Assembly (NCBI GenBank): GCA_933207985.1
Contig: OW240916.1
Span: 81,940,741-82,004,740, forward strand
Direction of reading: 5' to 3'
Source of the DNA: Pelobates cultripes
Lineage: Eukaryota > Chordata > Amphibia > Anura > Pelobatidae
Length of the DNA: 64,000 nt
Shown: piece after piece, positions 10,287 through 21,717 of the stretch
How the letters are laid out: each line of letters starts with the position of its first letter
Numbering within the stretch: position 1 is the stretch's first letter
Made by a program: the position numbers and the translations under genes
Notes under the pieces: generated by a model
The model's database searches: none
What the model was told of the DNA's origin: nothing
The model's input: only the letters and a program-made list of their open reading frames with translations

Positions 10287-11360
10287 TGTGACCTGTGGCA
10301 AATATGCCTATGCCATGAGCTCCTGGAGGAGCCTGCTAGCTAGCCTCCTGCACAAGGACTATGGGCCATGTAAAAAATTTGTTCGTACATTTTCCCTTCT
10401 TCAGTTTGGTTACCGAACAAACCCACAAATTGCGGGCCACCTCTGGGACTATTAACCTCTCCTGACACCTCCATCATCGATTCACACTTTGTTATCCCAA
10501 GTGTTCGGCTGGGTGGCCGCCATTCGCATGAACGGACAAGTGGGAAATGAGTTGGCGGCAATCAAATACAGGCAGCAGTGTTCGGGCGTCGAGTGTATGG
10601 AACTAAAATTGGACAGACTAAATAGCAAATGCCGCTGAACTTAGACGAACGCCTGTTTCTTTTCTAACCATCTCAGGAGAGCACTGTTTGGTAGGATTGT
10701 TCCCACGAACTAGGCGAATATTCGCTACCAGGAAACCAAATAATCTGTTAGGTATTCTTTTTAATTTTAGGACTCCCGAAAAGTGACTGACTGCTACCGC
10801 TTTTCTTATGGAACTATTTTGGGCAGAAGCCACGTGTGCGGTCAATCAAAACTTACCCCGGTGGCGATTCGGCTGTGTTCATGGGATCTGAGTGCTTTTT
10901 GGATATAGGACTTGTGGAGGTCCTTTGTAATATTGTGGGTGTTTTTGGGGTGTTTAATATTTTGTGCATTGTACCTCTGTGTCTGGGAGATAATTAGTTT
11001 AAGCAAAGTACACAAAATTATCTCCCAGACACAGAGACTCCCGGGAGGAACCTTTATTGAATTGGATGGAGACCCTCTGCTGGGGGTCTGTGTATAAATT
11101 GCCTGTACCATATCCCATTAAACCTGTTCACTCCCAGTATTAAGTCTCGGCTAATAACTGTGGGGGAAAGCTATAACAGCTATAACCCCTACACGGCTAT
11201 AGTCTCTGCAGGAGAGCTTTGATCACTGGAAGCTGGACCCAGGACCCTGTTCCAGGGTGAGAAGCAATGGTGAGACCCCAGCCAAGCCCCGGCAGCTAAG
11301 GTCTGAAGTGCTGATGGTGTTCCAGCAATAGTGAAGGAGCGTGCTTGGCGGAGGTACACG
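10287..11360 (+). mobile_element. Solo LTR 2, same family
   Basis: Begins TGTGACCTGTGG. It contains the family block ATGGAACTAAAATTGGACAG (10597-10616), the segment TTTTGGGCAGAAGCCACGTG (10819-10838), the palindrome TGTCTGGGAGATAATT...AATTATCTCCCAGACA (10980-11032) and the GCTGGACCCAGG tail region. The 3' end is rearranged after GGAGGTACACG (about 11352), so the right border is approximate. Confidence 0.75.
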
Positions 11361-13197
11361 AAGAATTAGATGGTCAGCCTGGCATAAATGCACGTCAGGC
11401 TGCCTGCCAATCATGCAGGGTGACCAACAAAGGGCATACCATGCAGACAGCACCCTGAGCTTGGCATAAATGCATCTAATTATGCACTAGTTCTACTCTT
11501 TCTAAGAACTGTCCCCTAGCACTCGCTGGTCCACTCCTCTCCTAACCTTCTTACTAGCAGATAGAAGCTCCTGTTATACAGTCTGGGAGAGAGAAAAAGT
11601 GTATGTAGTGAGTGTAGGAGAAAATAAACATGCCAGAGTGTTAGAGAGACTAAAGCAGCAAGAGCATTTCCATAGTGAGCAAAGTAAGCTTTACCATAAC
11701 TAATTTCATTGTCAGCCAGTCCACACCAGCTTTCTTCCCCTACATCCCTTTTAAGTTTCCATACTTAAGCAAGAACATGTGAAGAGTAGTAAAAAAAAAA
11801 AAAATGAAATCAATGGGCCTATTCCATAGGCACGGGCCTGGAACTGCAGCTCCATCAGCCCCTATGTTAGTCCGGACCTGACAGAAGGTACAGACCACAT
11901 GCTCCAATCCTAGCACTAAACCTTGCAGGCAAGTTTAGAAGCCCTGCCCCTTGCCTGCAGCAGGGCTAAAGGTGGAAAAAAACTGCTTTATGGAGATTCT
12001 ATAGTTTATGTTTAGAATAGAAAGGTCAGTTTGAATCTGGAGGTATCGTTTATACAGCTCAGTGAGATTTACTGAAGATTTAAAAGGAACTAGTTTTCCA
12101 TCTATAAACATTTTACAGCTTTCTGGCTCTTTCTTTTTTACATCATGCATGAAGTCTATTTGTGTTATTTAGGAATCAGGATGTCTTCCAGGGTAATAAA
12201 ATATTAATTTAAACTTGCTTTTTTTATTAAGAATGTGGACAAAAGTTTTATCTGTTCATGTATGGATACACATTGTATTTATTATCTTGGGACCAGGACT
12301 ACAGTGAACATTGTAATATCCATTTAAGTATTTCTGACAACTACGCCCACCTTCTTTTATCTTACCCTAACATATGGATTCAGATATACATTGATAGGGT
12401 GTGAAGTCATATAAAAAGGGAAATGAGTAGGCAGTGCAGCACACTGGAAATTTCCTATGGGACATGTTCATCTTTGACACAAAAGTAGTGTTGTTTCATT
12501 AACTTATACAGGGTCAGCAGCTGACACTCAGACTTTAGATTAATGTTTTTTGTACAGTTTTATTTCTATGTCAATGTGTTGGTCAGAGATGGAGCATGTT
12601 TTTGATAGTTAAAGAGACAGTAATGCTTCAACATAACTTCAGGTAACACAGCACAGGAATGTGTGTCCTTTTTTTTTGTAGCCCAGTCCCTATGTCTTTT
12701 TTTTGTTTTTTTTTTGTTTGGGCTTGTATTGCTCTTTTTTCGGAGACTTCAAAATTTTGACTAAATATGTTCAGAGATTATCTTGTGTTAAACAAGTAAT
12801 TTGACCTTGTGTTATTTTACATTTTAAGTTACATAAGTGGGTATCAATGAGTCACAATGTCACTTTAAATAACTTGGAATAGCTCTGTCATTGGCCATAC
12901 CTCCACTCACACCCTTTAAAATGATGTAGACTTAAAAATAAAGATAAAAATAATCCAGATATGCATTCAGGTGTAGCATATCTTGTCACTCTCCTCCCAA
13001 ATGCAGCATCCAGTATCTCACAATAGACGGGATGTACTGTAACCTCTTTTACTCACGCTCATTGAATAGGACACAGAATGGACACTCATCTTTGACAATG
13101 TCGCTTCTGGATCTGACCCTGGTCTGAGACATATGAATTACATTTTATGTATAGCGCCTCCACTGATTGCTGATGCTCTCAGTGAACCCACAACAAT
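11361..13197. other. Unassigned 1.8 kb, non-coding
   Basis: AT-leaning sequence without a supported gene. A sequence TTAAAGAGACAGTAATGC near 12609 resembles the starts of T2-type MITEs, but no partner end was found. Short A-runs occur at 11789 and T-runs at 12670-12712. Confidence 0.4.
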
Positions 13198-13560
13198 GAG
13201 ACTGGAGGAAGAAAGAGACACACAAATGGACTGCGGGGAAGAAAGAGACATACAAAGGTGCTGGGGAAGAGACACACAAGGGGTATGGTGGAATAAGAAA
13301 CACACAAAGGGGCTGTGAGGGAGTAAGACACACGCACAAAAAGGGCATCCTCTTTGTGTGTCTTTCACTCCCCCACAGCCCCTTTGGGGGAGTAAGAGGC
13401 ACACAACGTGGCTTGGGAGGAGTAAGAAACACAATGGGGCTGGTGAGAAGTAAGAAACACATAAAGGGAATGGGGGAGAAAGAGACATACAAAGGACACG
13501 TGGGAAGTGAGAGACACACAAAGAGGCTGGGGAGAAAGAGACACATACTGACACACACAT
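13198..13560. repeat. Minisatellite, about 32-bp period, with an internal inversion
   Basis: Degenerate units of the type GAGTAAGAAACACACAAAGGGG. Part of one unit is inverted, so GGGGCTGTGAGGGAGTAAGA (13311-13330) faces CACTCCCCCACAGCCCC (13366-13382) and forms a hairpin. ORFs across it (up to 148 residues) are repeat readings. Confidence 0.8.
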
Positions 13561-13859
13561 AGACATGCACTCAGATGTTTGCACACACTGCTACATATGT
13601 TTACAGACTATACATACATATACACACCATTATACACACATAGACACAATCAATATACAGTTGTAATCAAAATTATTTAACCCCCATTGAAAATCTGGTT
13701 TATTGTTTGCAGTAAACAAATTACTTGCAATTGCAACAGCTCAACACAATGAATGCTTCAAGTGGTTTACCCAAATTCAACTGAAAATGCTACTTCTAAT
13801 GACTTCTCCAGTCTCAAAATTATTCAACCCCATCATGGCAAGTATCTTTAGTACTTAGT

Positions 13860-14780
13860 AGAGCACACGTTTGCTGTAATGACCTGCTGCAAATGAGATG
13901 CATAGCCAGACATCAGCTTCCAGTAGCGTTCCTGAGGAATCTTAGCCCTTTGTTCATGAGCAATGACTTCCAGTTCAGTAATATTCTTGGGTTTGCTTGC
14001 GTTCTGCAACCGCCTTCTTCAAATCCCACAAGAAATTCTCCATGGGGTTCAAGTCAAGTGACTGTGATGGGCACTGCAGAATTTTTCAGGACTTCTTCTG
14101 CAGCCAAGGCTTGGTGGAATTGGAGGTAGGAGGTATGTTTGGGATTATTGTCTTGTTGGAAGGTCTAAAAACGTCCAAGCTTCAGTGTTCTTCTAGGTTT
14201 CCTATTACTTCAATAAATCCTTCTTGCCTTCCACATGCTGCAGGTTTCCAGTGAATGCAAAGCAGCCCCAGATCATCACCAAGTCACTACCATTCTTAAC
14301 TGTACACAAAGTTTTCTTTTCAGCATATGCTTCATCCTTCTTCCTCCAGACATAGTGTTGATCCATTGAGCCAAAAAGTTCCAGTTGTGCTTCATCACAG
14401 AACAAAATCCCAAATGTTCTGTGTCTTATTTACATGATTTTGAGCATATTGGAGCATGACTTTTTTTTGGTCAGTAGTGGTGTACATCTTGGAGTTCTGA
14501 CATGGAAACCATCTGCCCTTAGTATGCCCCGTACTGTGCTCACTGAAACCTCAGAAAGCTGGTTGCAACAATTGAAACATTCCTTTTCTTGCCCTGTCCA
14601 GGTAGTGTAACCACTGCGAACTATGCTTCCAGCGGTGTCTCTAGGAACATTCAGTGCCTTTGCTATTGTTTTGTATCCTGTTCCTTGTTTGTGAAGGTAG
14701 ATGATCTCTTCTCTTAACTTTGTGGACCATTCTTTTGACTCTAAACCCCTAGAGAGTTCAAGTATTTCAAGTGTTCCAGC
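13860..14780 (-). pseudogene. Tc1-type DDE transposase relic
   Basis: Reading the minus strand, a helix-turn-helix region with EIIYLHKQGTGYKTIAKALN (about 14710-14651) comes first. Then come LLFCDEAQLELFGSM (around 14400), FQQDNNPKHTS (around 14140) and QSLDLNPMENFLWDLKKAV (around 14060-14004). These carry the three acidic residues of the DD34E triad in the expected order. Several stops and frame changes separate them. The protein would cut and paste the element at TA; this copy cannot make it. Confidence 0.85.
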
Positions 14781-15067
14781 TCAAGCACACCTGGTTCTAA
14801 TGAATCTGATAAGTTGCATCAGTTGGACTTAAAGCGGCACTGTCATGGCCGAATCCCGTTTTTTTTTAACCCCTCTCCCACCTCATCTAATTGACTCCCT
14901 AGTCACCCATAAATGCCCCTAAGTCCCCCATATTACTTATTTTTTAATCTTTATTTTCTGCCCCGATCTATATTCAGGGAGCAGCCTTCTTTGTGTGGGT
15001 AGAGGAAGTCCCTGTGGGACACGTCATCTGCCCACACTAGATAGTGCTGTGAGATTCCCGCACATGC

Positions 15068-15440
15068 CCAGTTAAACACCTGGGCATTCAAACGGGAATT
15101 TCATCTACTCATTCATCAGAAAGCCGAATGAATGAATGGATGGCATTGTCAGACGAGCAAATAAACACTGAGTATCAGTGTTCGTTTGTTCGTTCAGTTT
15201 ATTACAAGGAGGGAGCTATCGGCACACAGCTCCCTCCTTTTAATATGTAAAGATAAAAGCGGCAGGGAGCAGTGCTCCCCGCCACTTCATAAGCCCTCCA
15301 GGTGCCCCCCTCACTCTATGGGGGTCACTATTATCCCCATAATAGCGTAAGGGAGATTAAAATCTCCCCAATACTCTTACTCGCTATACCGCGAGTAGGG
15401 GCATGTCCACTAAACAGTGAACAGCCTGTGGCTACTCACT
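15068..15440. repeat. Left hairpin series, foldback copy 2
   Basis: Separate small palindromes: ATGCCCAG/CTGGGCAT (15065-15091), GGAGGGAGCT/AGCTCCCTCC (about 15209-15238), GGCAGGGAGC/GCTCCCCGCC (about 15260-15283), GGGAGATT/AATCTCCC (15351-15368), TACTCGC/GCGAGTA (15379-15397) and ACAGTGAACAGCC/GGCTACTCACTGT (15414-15442). Confidence 0.75.
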
Positions 15441-15464
15441 GTTTAAAAAAACCCTACTAAATAA

Positions 15465-15990
15465 CAATAAGGAGGGGGGGACCTACGGTCCTCCCCCCTG
15501 GCCCCCACCCCGAGCGGTGGGTGGGGGCCCTATATAAGAATGGAGGGGGGAGAAATACTGTCCTCCCCCCCTGGCCCCCACCCCTGAGCGGTGGGTGAGT
15601 GGGGGCCCTAAAAACAATAAGGGGGTGGGAACCTACTGCCCCCCCCGGCCCCCACCCCTGAGCAGTGGGTGGGGGCCCTAAAAAACAATAAGGGGGGTAC
15701 CTAATGTCCTCCTCCCCGGCCCCCACCCCTGAGCGGTGGGTGGGTGGGTGGGGGCCCTAAAAAACAATAAGGGGAGGACCTATATAAGAATGGTGGGGGG
15801 GGACCTACTGTCCTCCTCCCCTGGCCCCCACCCCTAAGCGGTGGGTGGGGGCCCTATATAAGAATAGTGGGGGGACCTACTGTCCACCCCCTGGCCCCCA
15901 CCCCTGAGCAGTGGGTGGGGGCCCTATATAAGAATGGTGAGGGGGGACCTACTCTCCTCCCCCCCGGCCCCCACCCCAGTGATAGTGAGG
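15465..15990 (-). repeat. Left tandem array, foldback copy 2
   Basis: About seven units of 70-77 bp with the core GGCCCCCACCCCTGAGCGG and its partner GGTGGGTGGGGGCC, separated by ACCTACTGTCCTCC. Some units end TATATAAGAATGG, others CTAAAAAACAATAAG, so two unit variants are interspersed. Confidence 0.85.
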
Positions 15991-16279
15991 GGGGAATAAA
16001 ATAACTAACCTGTAAACAAAAATTAAACTTACCATTTGACGTCTTCTTTTTTCTAAAATCTTCATTTTTCAGCCCCAAAAAAGGCCAAATAAAAAGTCAT
16101 CATACCCGTCGAACTTAAAATAAAATAAAAAACCCAAGCGCAAAAAAAATCCAGACGAAAAAGAAAAAACCCGACTCTAAAAAAATGTATCCATCTTCAC
16201 CCATGGAGGGCTCTGCGCAGACTGAGCTCTGCAGGGCGGGGCAAGGCTTATAAATCCTTGACCCACCCTGCAATTAGGC

Positions 16280-16545
16280 TAAGAACACTCTGATTGGTTG
16301 GTTTAAGCCAATCAGAGTGCTCTTTGTCATTTTACACAGCGTGGGAAAATTCCAAAGAACTTTCCCAAGCTGTGTAAAATTGTAAAATGACAAAGAGCAT
16401 TCTGATTGGTGGGCTTGGAATCTAACCAATCACAGTGCTCTGTGTCATTTTACACAGCATGGGAAAGTTCTTTGGAATTTTCCAACACAGTGTGTAAAAT
16501 GACACAGAGCACTGTGATTGGATGGATTTCAAGCCACCCAATGAA
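16280..16545. repeat. Central CCAAT hairpin cluster, foldback copy 2
   Basis: Palindromes with GAACACTCTGATTGG/CCAATCAGAGTGCTC arms (16282-16323) and GTGGGAAAATTCC/GGAA-type arms. Compared with copy 1, the stem pair in CACTGTG/CACAGTG is exchanged for CACTCTG/CAGAGTG on both arms. Confidence 0.8.
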
Positions 16546-16674
16546 AGTAGGTTAGTTATTTTATTTCCCCCTTCACGATTTTTAGGGTGAGGGGGGTAGG
16601 TAGGGGATAGTATTATTTGGGTGGGGGGGTGACTAGGGGCTTGGGACCCCTAGTCACCTTGATTGGGGGTGTGT

Positions 16675-17210
16675 GAATTTTTATTTAGGGCCCCACCCGC
16701 CGCTCAGGGGTGGGGCCCGTGGGGGACAGTAGGTCCACCCCTTATTGTATTTTTAGGGCCCCCACCCACAGCTCAGGGGTGGGAGCTGGGGGGGACAGTA
16801 GGTCCCCCCTTATTGTTTTTTAGGGCCCCCACCCACTGCTCAGGGGTGGGGGCCAGGGGGGGAGGACAGGAGATCCCCCCGTTATTGTTTTTTAAGTGTC
16901 CCCACCCACCGCTCAGAGGTGGGGGCAAGGGGGGAGGACAGTAGGTCCCCCCTTATTGTTTTTTAGGGCCCGCACCCACTGCTCAGGGGTGGGGGCCGGG
17001 GGGAGGACAGTAGGTCCCCCCTATCCTTATTTAGGGCTCCCACCCACAGCGCAGGGGTGGGGGTGGGGGGGGTGGACAAAAGGTCCCCCCCATTGTGATT
17101 TATGGCCCCAACCCACTGCGCAGTTGTGGGGGCCGGGGGAGGGGAGGACAGTGATTTATGGCCCCCATTGTCATTTAGGGCCCTCACCCGTTGCCCAATA
17201 GGTCCCCCCC
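16675..17210 (+). repeat. Right tandem array, foldback copy 2
   Basis: About eight units of 66-75 bp in inverse orientation to 15465-15990, with GGGCCCCCACCCACTGCTCA and GACAGTAGGTCCCCCC. Opposed to the left array it could form a several-hundred-base snapback. Confidence 0.85.
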
Positions 17211-17299
17211 CAATTGTTATTTAGGGGGCCCCCACAGAGAGCAACAACATGCTGCTCACTGTTTAATAGACATGCCCCTACTCGCAGTATAGCGAGTAG

Positions 17300-17553
17300 G
17301 AGCTGAATTTACTAATACTAAGTAATCTTTACTTAGTATTAGTAAAGTTGGCTGAAAGACCAATTTAGGTCTTTCAGCCTTTTAGTAGATAACTCCCTAA
17401 TACCATGGGAATTAGGGAGTTATCTACTAAGCGGCTGCAAGATGCAGTCACAGCACAAATAGAATCAGAGTTTCATTCATTCGAACAAAGTCCCAAATTG
17501 CATCCTAACACGAATGGAGAAACGGTTCTCATTCTGTTAGGATGCAATTCGGG
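17300..17553. repeat. Right hairpin series, foldback copy 2
   Basis: Same order as 4008-4272: TTTACTAATACTAAGTAA, GGCTGAAAGACC and TAGTAGATAACTCCCTAAT stems, then CCCAAATTGCATCCTAACA opposite TGTTAGGATGCAATTCGGG (17492-17553, one mismatch). The last stem differs from copy 1 by paired substitutions on both arms. Confidence 0.85.
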
Positions 17554-18110
17554 CACTTTTGCCAGCGTTCTGTCTAAGTGACAGGACGTTCGGCAATGCT
17601 GACAGGAAGCATCGCGGGAACAGGGAGGAAAGGTGAGACTTGTGGGAAAATTGCTCTGACCAGCGGAAATGAAGCACACTTTGCTCCTCCGCTGGTCAAA
17701 TCTGGTCAAGCGGAGGAAACCTCCATAAGGCAAAGAGTCCCTACTTTGTCTTATAATTTTAAAGAAAACTAAAGAAGACAGGAAGAAAAGAAGAACAGAT
17801 CCTGAGAGAGGGGGAGAAGAGGAAGAGGAAAGGTAAATTCGGCATGACAGTGCCGCTTTAAGACAATACCCATTTTGCATATGGGTGCTGTTGTAAGAGA
17901 TTATATACAGGCGGTTAAATAATTTTGATTTTGAATAATTATAAGTTGCATATTAAGTTGAATTTGGGGAAACCACATAAAGCATTCATTGTATTGAGTT
18001 ATTTAAATAGCATTTGTTTGGTTTGTTCATTGCAAATAGATGAAAGTCTGTAAATTTTTACAATAAACCTGGTTTTTAAAGGTGATTGACTAATTTAGAT
18101 TACAACTGTA

Positions 18111-19540
18111 TACACACAGTTTTAATCCTTGAAATTGGCAAGTTTTCTTAAAATTAATGTTGCAGTGGTAGGGGTGGGGAATTGAAGGGAATTTTGTGTC
18201 GTCAGGCTCTCGTGATGTAAATACAGCCCTCCTTCACAGTGCTTGAAATTGCTGTCCATCTCAGGAAAGTGTGAACCCAGGAAAGCCTGATTGTCTGACA
18301 TATCCATATGGGACATGGAAAAGGACTAATCATATAGTTAATTGAACCCAGCAGCAGACTTACATTGGGTTGCACTGGTATTTGATTTCATCGTAACTCT
18401 ACCTCTGGAAGCGTCATCACCAACCCAGGACAAAGTTCCAAGCTGGTTAATGTCAATTATGTGCAAAAATGGAGCATGATGCCAGCACGCATACCATGCT
18501 GGAACCAGACAGTCAATGGCAGCATACCCCTCCCCTGTGCCACCCCTTTTCTCCCCTTAGTTTGTCCTCCCTCCAATCCCCTCCTACTATTTTTTGATTG
18601 GAGTAACCGTTAATAATGCAAAATATGTTGGCGTTTTTTGAAATCCCAGAAATAAATATTCTGACTTTTAATGTATTTCAAACCATTTGTGTAGCCAGAA
18701 TTTATGAGACATAATCTCTTACTACTCAGATTTGAATGAATCATCATGTAAAGCCTTGGTAATAGTTCAACAGTATGTAAAATAAATAAAGCTGTGAATA
18801 AAGATGTCCCAGTAGGATATTGACATTCACTTTTATTGGTGGTTGTGCTCTTTGCATTTGGTATTCTTCATTTAATTTGTGTTTTATATTTGATTTGATT
18901 TGTGTTTTATATTAAATTCTAGCTAAATGCATTATAGCATTTAGAAGGATTTTAAATGATCCCCCAACCCGCACCCCAGCACTGCAGTACTCCTCTGTCC
19001 AGGTACATTGTAAAATACCTCAAAATAGCAGCCACAGGTGGGTGGGTGGGTGGGAGCAGGGAGTGAATTGAGTTAAATTTTTAAGAAATGTTTGCAGGCT
19101 GTAATGCTTTTAAATAAGGATGCCTGGCATCCTGACTACTGTGTTTAAAGTGATATAGTAATACTGGAACTGCCTTTTTAACGTCATATACATATCTGAC
19201 TGTGAAAAGACAATTCAACACTTATCACTCTTGGAAGTAAAATGTAATGCTTGATGCAAGAAGTAAAATTTTATAAACACGATTATAGTGAAATTGTATA
19301 AAAAATAGAAAATGTACATGTGAACTCTCAAATCTGAATGAAGCATTATGTAAGGTTTTGAAAGTGGTCTGAGTATAAGTGAAGTTAGATAAGTTGTTAT
19401 GCAGACTTTTCCTTTGCTTTGATTTCAGTGGAGGAAGCACTGTAGATCCAAACACGTTATGTGTGGGAATGGGCAGTTTTTTAAACTGTTGGCACAATGT
19501 TGGTAGCACTAACATGTCTACAGTGTCTTAGAACTATGTG
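18111..19540. other. Unassigned 1.4 kb, non-coding
   Basis: No recognisable protein motif, tandem array or terminal repeat. Two weakly similar stretches (18728-18760 and 19328-19360, both around GAATGAA-CAT-ATGTAA) hint at an old duplication. Possibly part of intergenic or intronic host DNA. Confidence 0.4.
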
Positions 19541-19871
19541 GTATTAAGATGGCCCTTCACTGGAACCAAGGGACCTAGCCCAAATTTTAAAAAACAGCCC
19601 AGATCAGTATTCCTCCTTTGCCAACCTTTACAGTAGTCACAATGCATTCCGTTAGGTAGCGTTCTCCTGGCATCCAGAGAACAACTTTGCACTACTACAG
19701 AGTCCTGTGGTGTGATTTACAATAGTCCAAATGATTCTTGGCATTATGAATGTTGATGTGAGGCTTGTATAGAATTGCCCTTCCATGGAAACCTGTTTCA
19801 TGAAGCTTTCAACGCACAGTTCTTACGTAGATGTTGTTTCCAGAGGCAGAATGATATAATAGATTATAGGT

Positions 19872-21030
19872 TGTGGTGAAAGCCACTTCGCCACTGGTTT
19901 TTGGAGAGGACTCATGGCCAGCCTTTTACCTTGAGATTATGGTCTCTGTGACTTATTTGGTTTTAAATCACTGTTTCTGCCTCTTTAAATACTGTTGGAA
20001 CAGATCTACACTTTCGAAGTGGCACTTCGGAAACAGTCGATGTGTTGAAGTAGTCGAAGTGGCCACCATTCGACATTCGAACACATGGCGGCGGCCATTT
20101 TATTTACTCGAATGAGGTCAGCTGTGTTTTGTCGGTGAGTGTTTTGTCGTACTTGTTAAGCCCAATTGACACTTCATAACAATTTCCACCTCAGTGTTCT
20201 AATTGTTCATCTGGGTGGCCGCAGTTTGTATAAATGACCACGAGGTGGCAGCCATCTTGTTCCTGCGAACACAGGCAGCTGTGTTTGGGGGTCGAGCTCA
20301 TGGAACTAAAATCGGACACTGAAATTCCCGAACACCGCTGGACTTCCATCATCGCCTGCGTTTGTTCCTATACCTTCTGAAGGGACACTGTTCGGTAGAT
20401 TCGTTCGCATGGATAAGGTAAACAAGTTACACCTTGTGATTATGGTTTATGTTCATTTTTTTATTGGTTTTTATGTTACCGTAGTTGACCGACCGCTAGC
20501 ACTGATTTCATGGAACTATTTTGGGCTGAAGCCACATGTGCGGTCAGTCAAAAACTGTACTTCCATGGAAAACCCAAACCATGAACCAATCTGGGTGATT
20601 TTTGGATATGTTGGTCCCCCAGATCTGGGCTATCAGGGATGTGACTTTTGTGGGGTTTTCTTGTATTTTTTATAAATTGTTATATTTTTTGTCCCTGGAA
20701 GAATTAAATTATAAGTGTTTGCTCAGGTAATTATCTCTCAGACATAGAGGATCCTGGTAGGGATTTCCCTGTAATTTTGTATTGAAAACCCCTTGCAGGG
20801 GCTTTTGCATAAAAGGCTGTGTGTGGCCTCCAATACACCAAACTACTCCCAGCATTAAGCCTCGGCTCATGTGCGTGGGAAACAGCTATACTGCTATAAT
20901 TACTGTGATATCTGCTAACCTGCTATACTCTCTTGGAGGAAAGGTCTTCCCACTGGGAGCTGAATCCAGGTGTTGGTCCAGGGTGGGAAAGGACGGTAAG
21001 ACCCCAACCATCTCTGCAGGTAGCATGTTG
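19872..21030 (+). mobile_element. Solo LTR 3, same family
   Basis: Starts TGTGGTGAAAGCCACTTCGC and carries the blocks ATGGAACTAAAATCGGACAC (about 20300) and TTTTGGGCTGAAGCCACATG (20519-20538). It also carries a weak form of the internal palindrome (20690-20745) and the tail GTTGGTCCAGGGTGGGAAAG. The 3' terminus is lost near 21030. Confidence 0.7.
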
Positions 21031-21400
21031 TTTTAGTTTGGCACGGTTGGGGGTGTGTCCTCCTCGAGATGCATGTATGGAGAGATGCTGCAGCTTCCAT
21101 GGCAGAGGTGAAGGTAGTGTTATATGAGGAAATAGCCAGTGAGGGACAGGTTCCTCCTGAGTAGAGGCGGTTTAGGCTGAGGTTGTTGGGTGAGGGGGTT
21201 CTCGAGAGCAAATGATAGGAGGTGGTGATCTGAGAGAGGAAATGGAGTGTTGCAGAGATTAAAGACTGTACATGCAGAAGAGAAAATAAGAGAAAATAAG
21301 GGTATTGCCACTACATGGTTGGGAGAATTAGCCCACTGTGATAGCCCAAGGCAAGAAGTAATTGAAAGTAGTTTTGAAGCTACTGAGGTCAAGGGTGGGT
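21031..21400 (-). pseudogene. Possible LINE endonuclease-domain fragment
   Basis: A minus-strand reading (21392-21120) contains TPFPLSDHHLLSFAL, resembling the SDHH-like C-terminal motif of LINE apurinic endonuclease domains. Nothing else in the reading is diagnostic. It lies between LTR 3 and the resumed Tc1. Confidence 0.3.
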
Positions 21401-21441
21401 TTAAAGTTTAAAGTTACTGAGCTCTTCAGTATGACCTATTG

Positions 21442-21577
21442 CAGACATAGGCAACCTTCGGCACTCCAGATGTTTTGGACTACACCTCCCATGATTCTTT
21501 GCCAGCATTATAGGTATAAGAACATTATGGGGGATGTAGTCCACAACATCTGCTGTGCCGAAGGTTGCCTATCCCTG
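21442..21577. mobile_element. hAT MITE (TAGGCAACC family)
   Basis: Near-palindrome from CAGACATAGGCAACCTTCGG to CCGAAGGTTGCCTATCCCTG, inserted in the Tc1 element. The flanks ACCTATTG and A(..)TATTG look like an 8-bp duplication with a 2-base loss. Close relatives lie at 40886-41022 and 49198-49307. Confidence 0.75.
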
Positions 21578-21717
21578 ATATTGTATTGCCAGTGTTTGTC
21601 TATGGAGATTTTTTTGGCTAGGTGCTAGATTTTTTGCACCTGTTACCAATGGGTGAAGCTGAAACAGCTGACTTTAATAACTAGTCGGGGTCCACATACT
21701 TTTGGCCATATCGTGTA

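Larger units (their letters stand above)
14833..17857. mobile_element. Foldback element copy 2, complete, inserted at TTAA
   Basis: Termini AGCGGCACTGTCATGGCCGAA and TTCGGCATGACAGTGCCGCT are inverted repeats flanked by TTAA at 14829-14832 and 17858-17861. It interrupts a Tc1 element, so both borders are certain. Inside, in order: small hairpins, a seven-unit G/C array, a central CCAAT hairpin cluster, an inverted eight-unit array, and a chain of hairpins. No ORF encodes a recognisable transposase. TTAA targeting fits piggyBac or Kolobok; the terminus does not match the AAAGGRR end usual for T2 elements. Confidence 0.85.
13658..18108 (-). mobile_element. Tc1/mariner element, interrupted by foldback copy 2
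   Basis: Terminal inverted repeats start CAGTTGTAATCAAAATTATT at the left and mirror as TTAGATTACAACTG at the right, flanked by TA (13656-13657 and 18109-18110). The transposase remnant lies on the minus strand left of the insertion. A TTAA-flanked 3.0 kb element (14833-17857) sits in it; without that insertion the Tc1 would be about 1.4 kb, normal for the family. Confidence 0.9.
19545..21717 (-). mobile_element. Second Tc1-type element, shattered by later insertions
   Basis: The left part (19545-19860) contains ACTGGAACCAAGGGACCTAG and GGTAGCGTTCTCCTGGCATC, antisense to the catalytic part of a Tc1 transposase found widely in fish and frogs. The right part (about 21415-21717) ends TGTCCACATACTTTTGGCCATAT-type sequence, here TCCACATACTTTTGGCCATA, at GTGTA. 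Between them lie LTR 3, a possible LINE fragment and a hAT MITE. The left terminus is missing. Confidence 0.75.

Noticed and set aside
9000..11360. LTRs 1 and 2 as the two ends of one provirus
   Set aside because: They differ in sequence, the 430-bp spacer has no gag or pol similarity, and each has its own termini.
13138..13584. 148-residue cysteine/serine-rich minus ORF
   Set aside because: Repeat reading of the 32-bp minisatellite; alternative frames are equally open.
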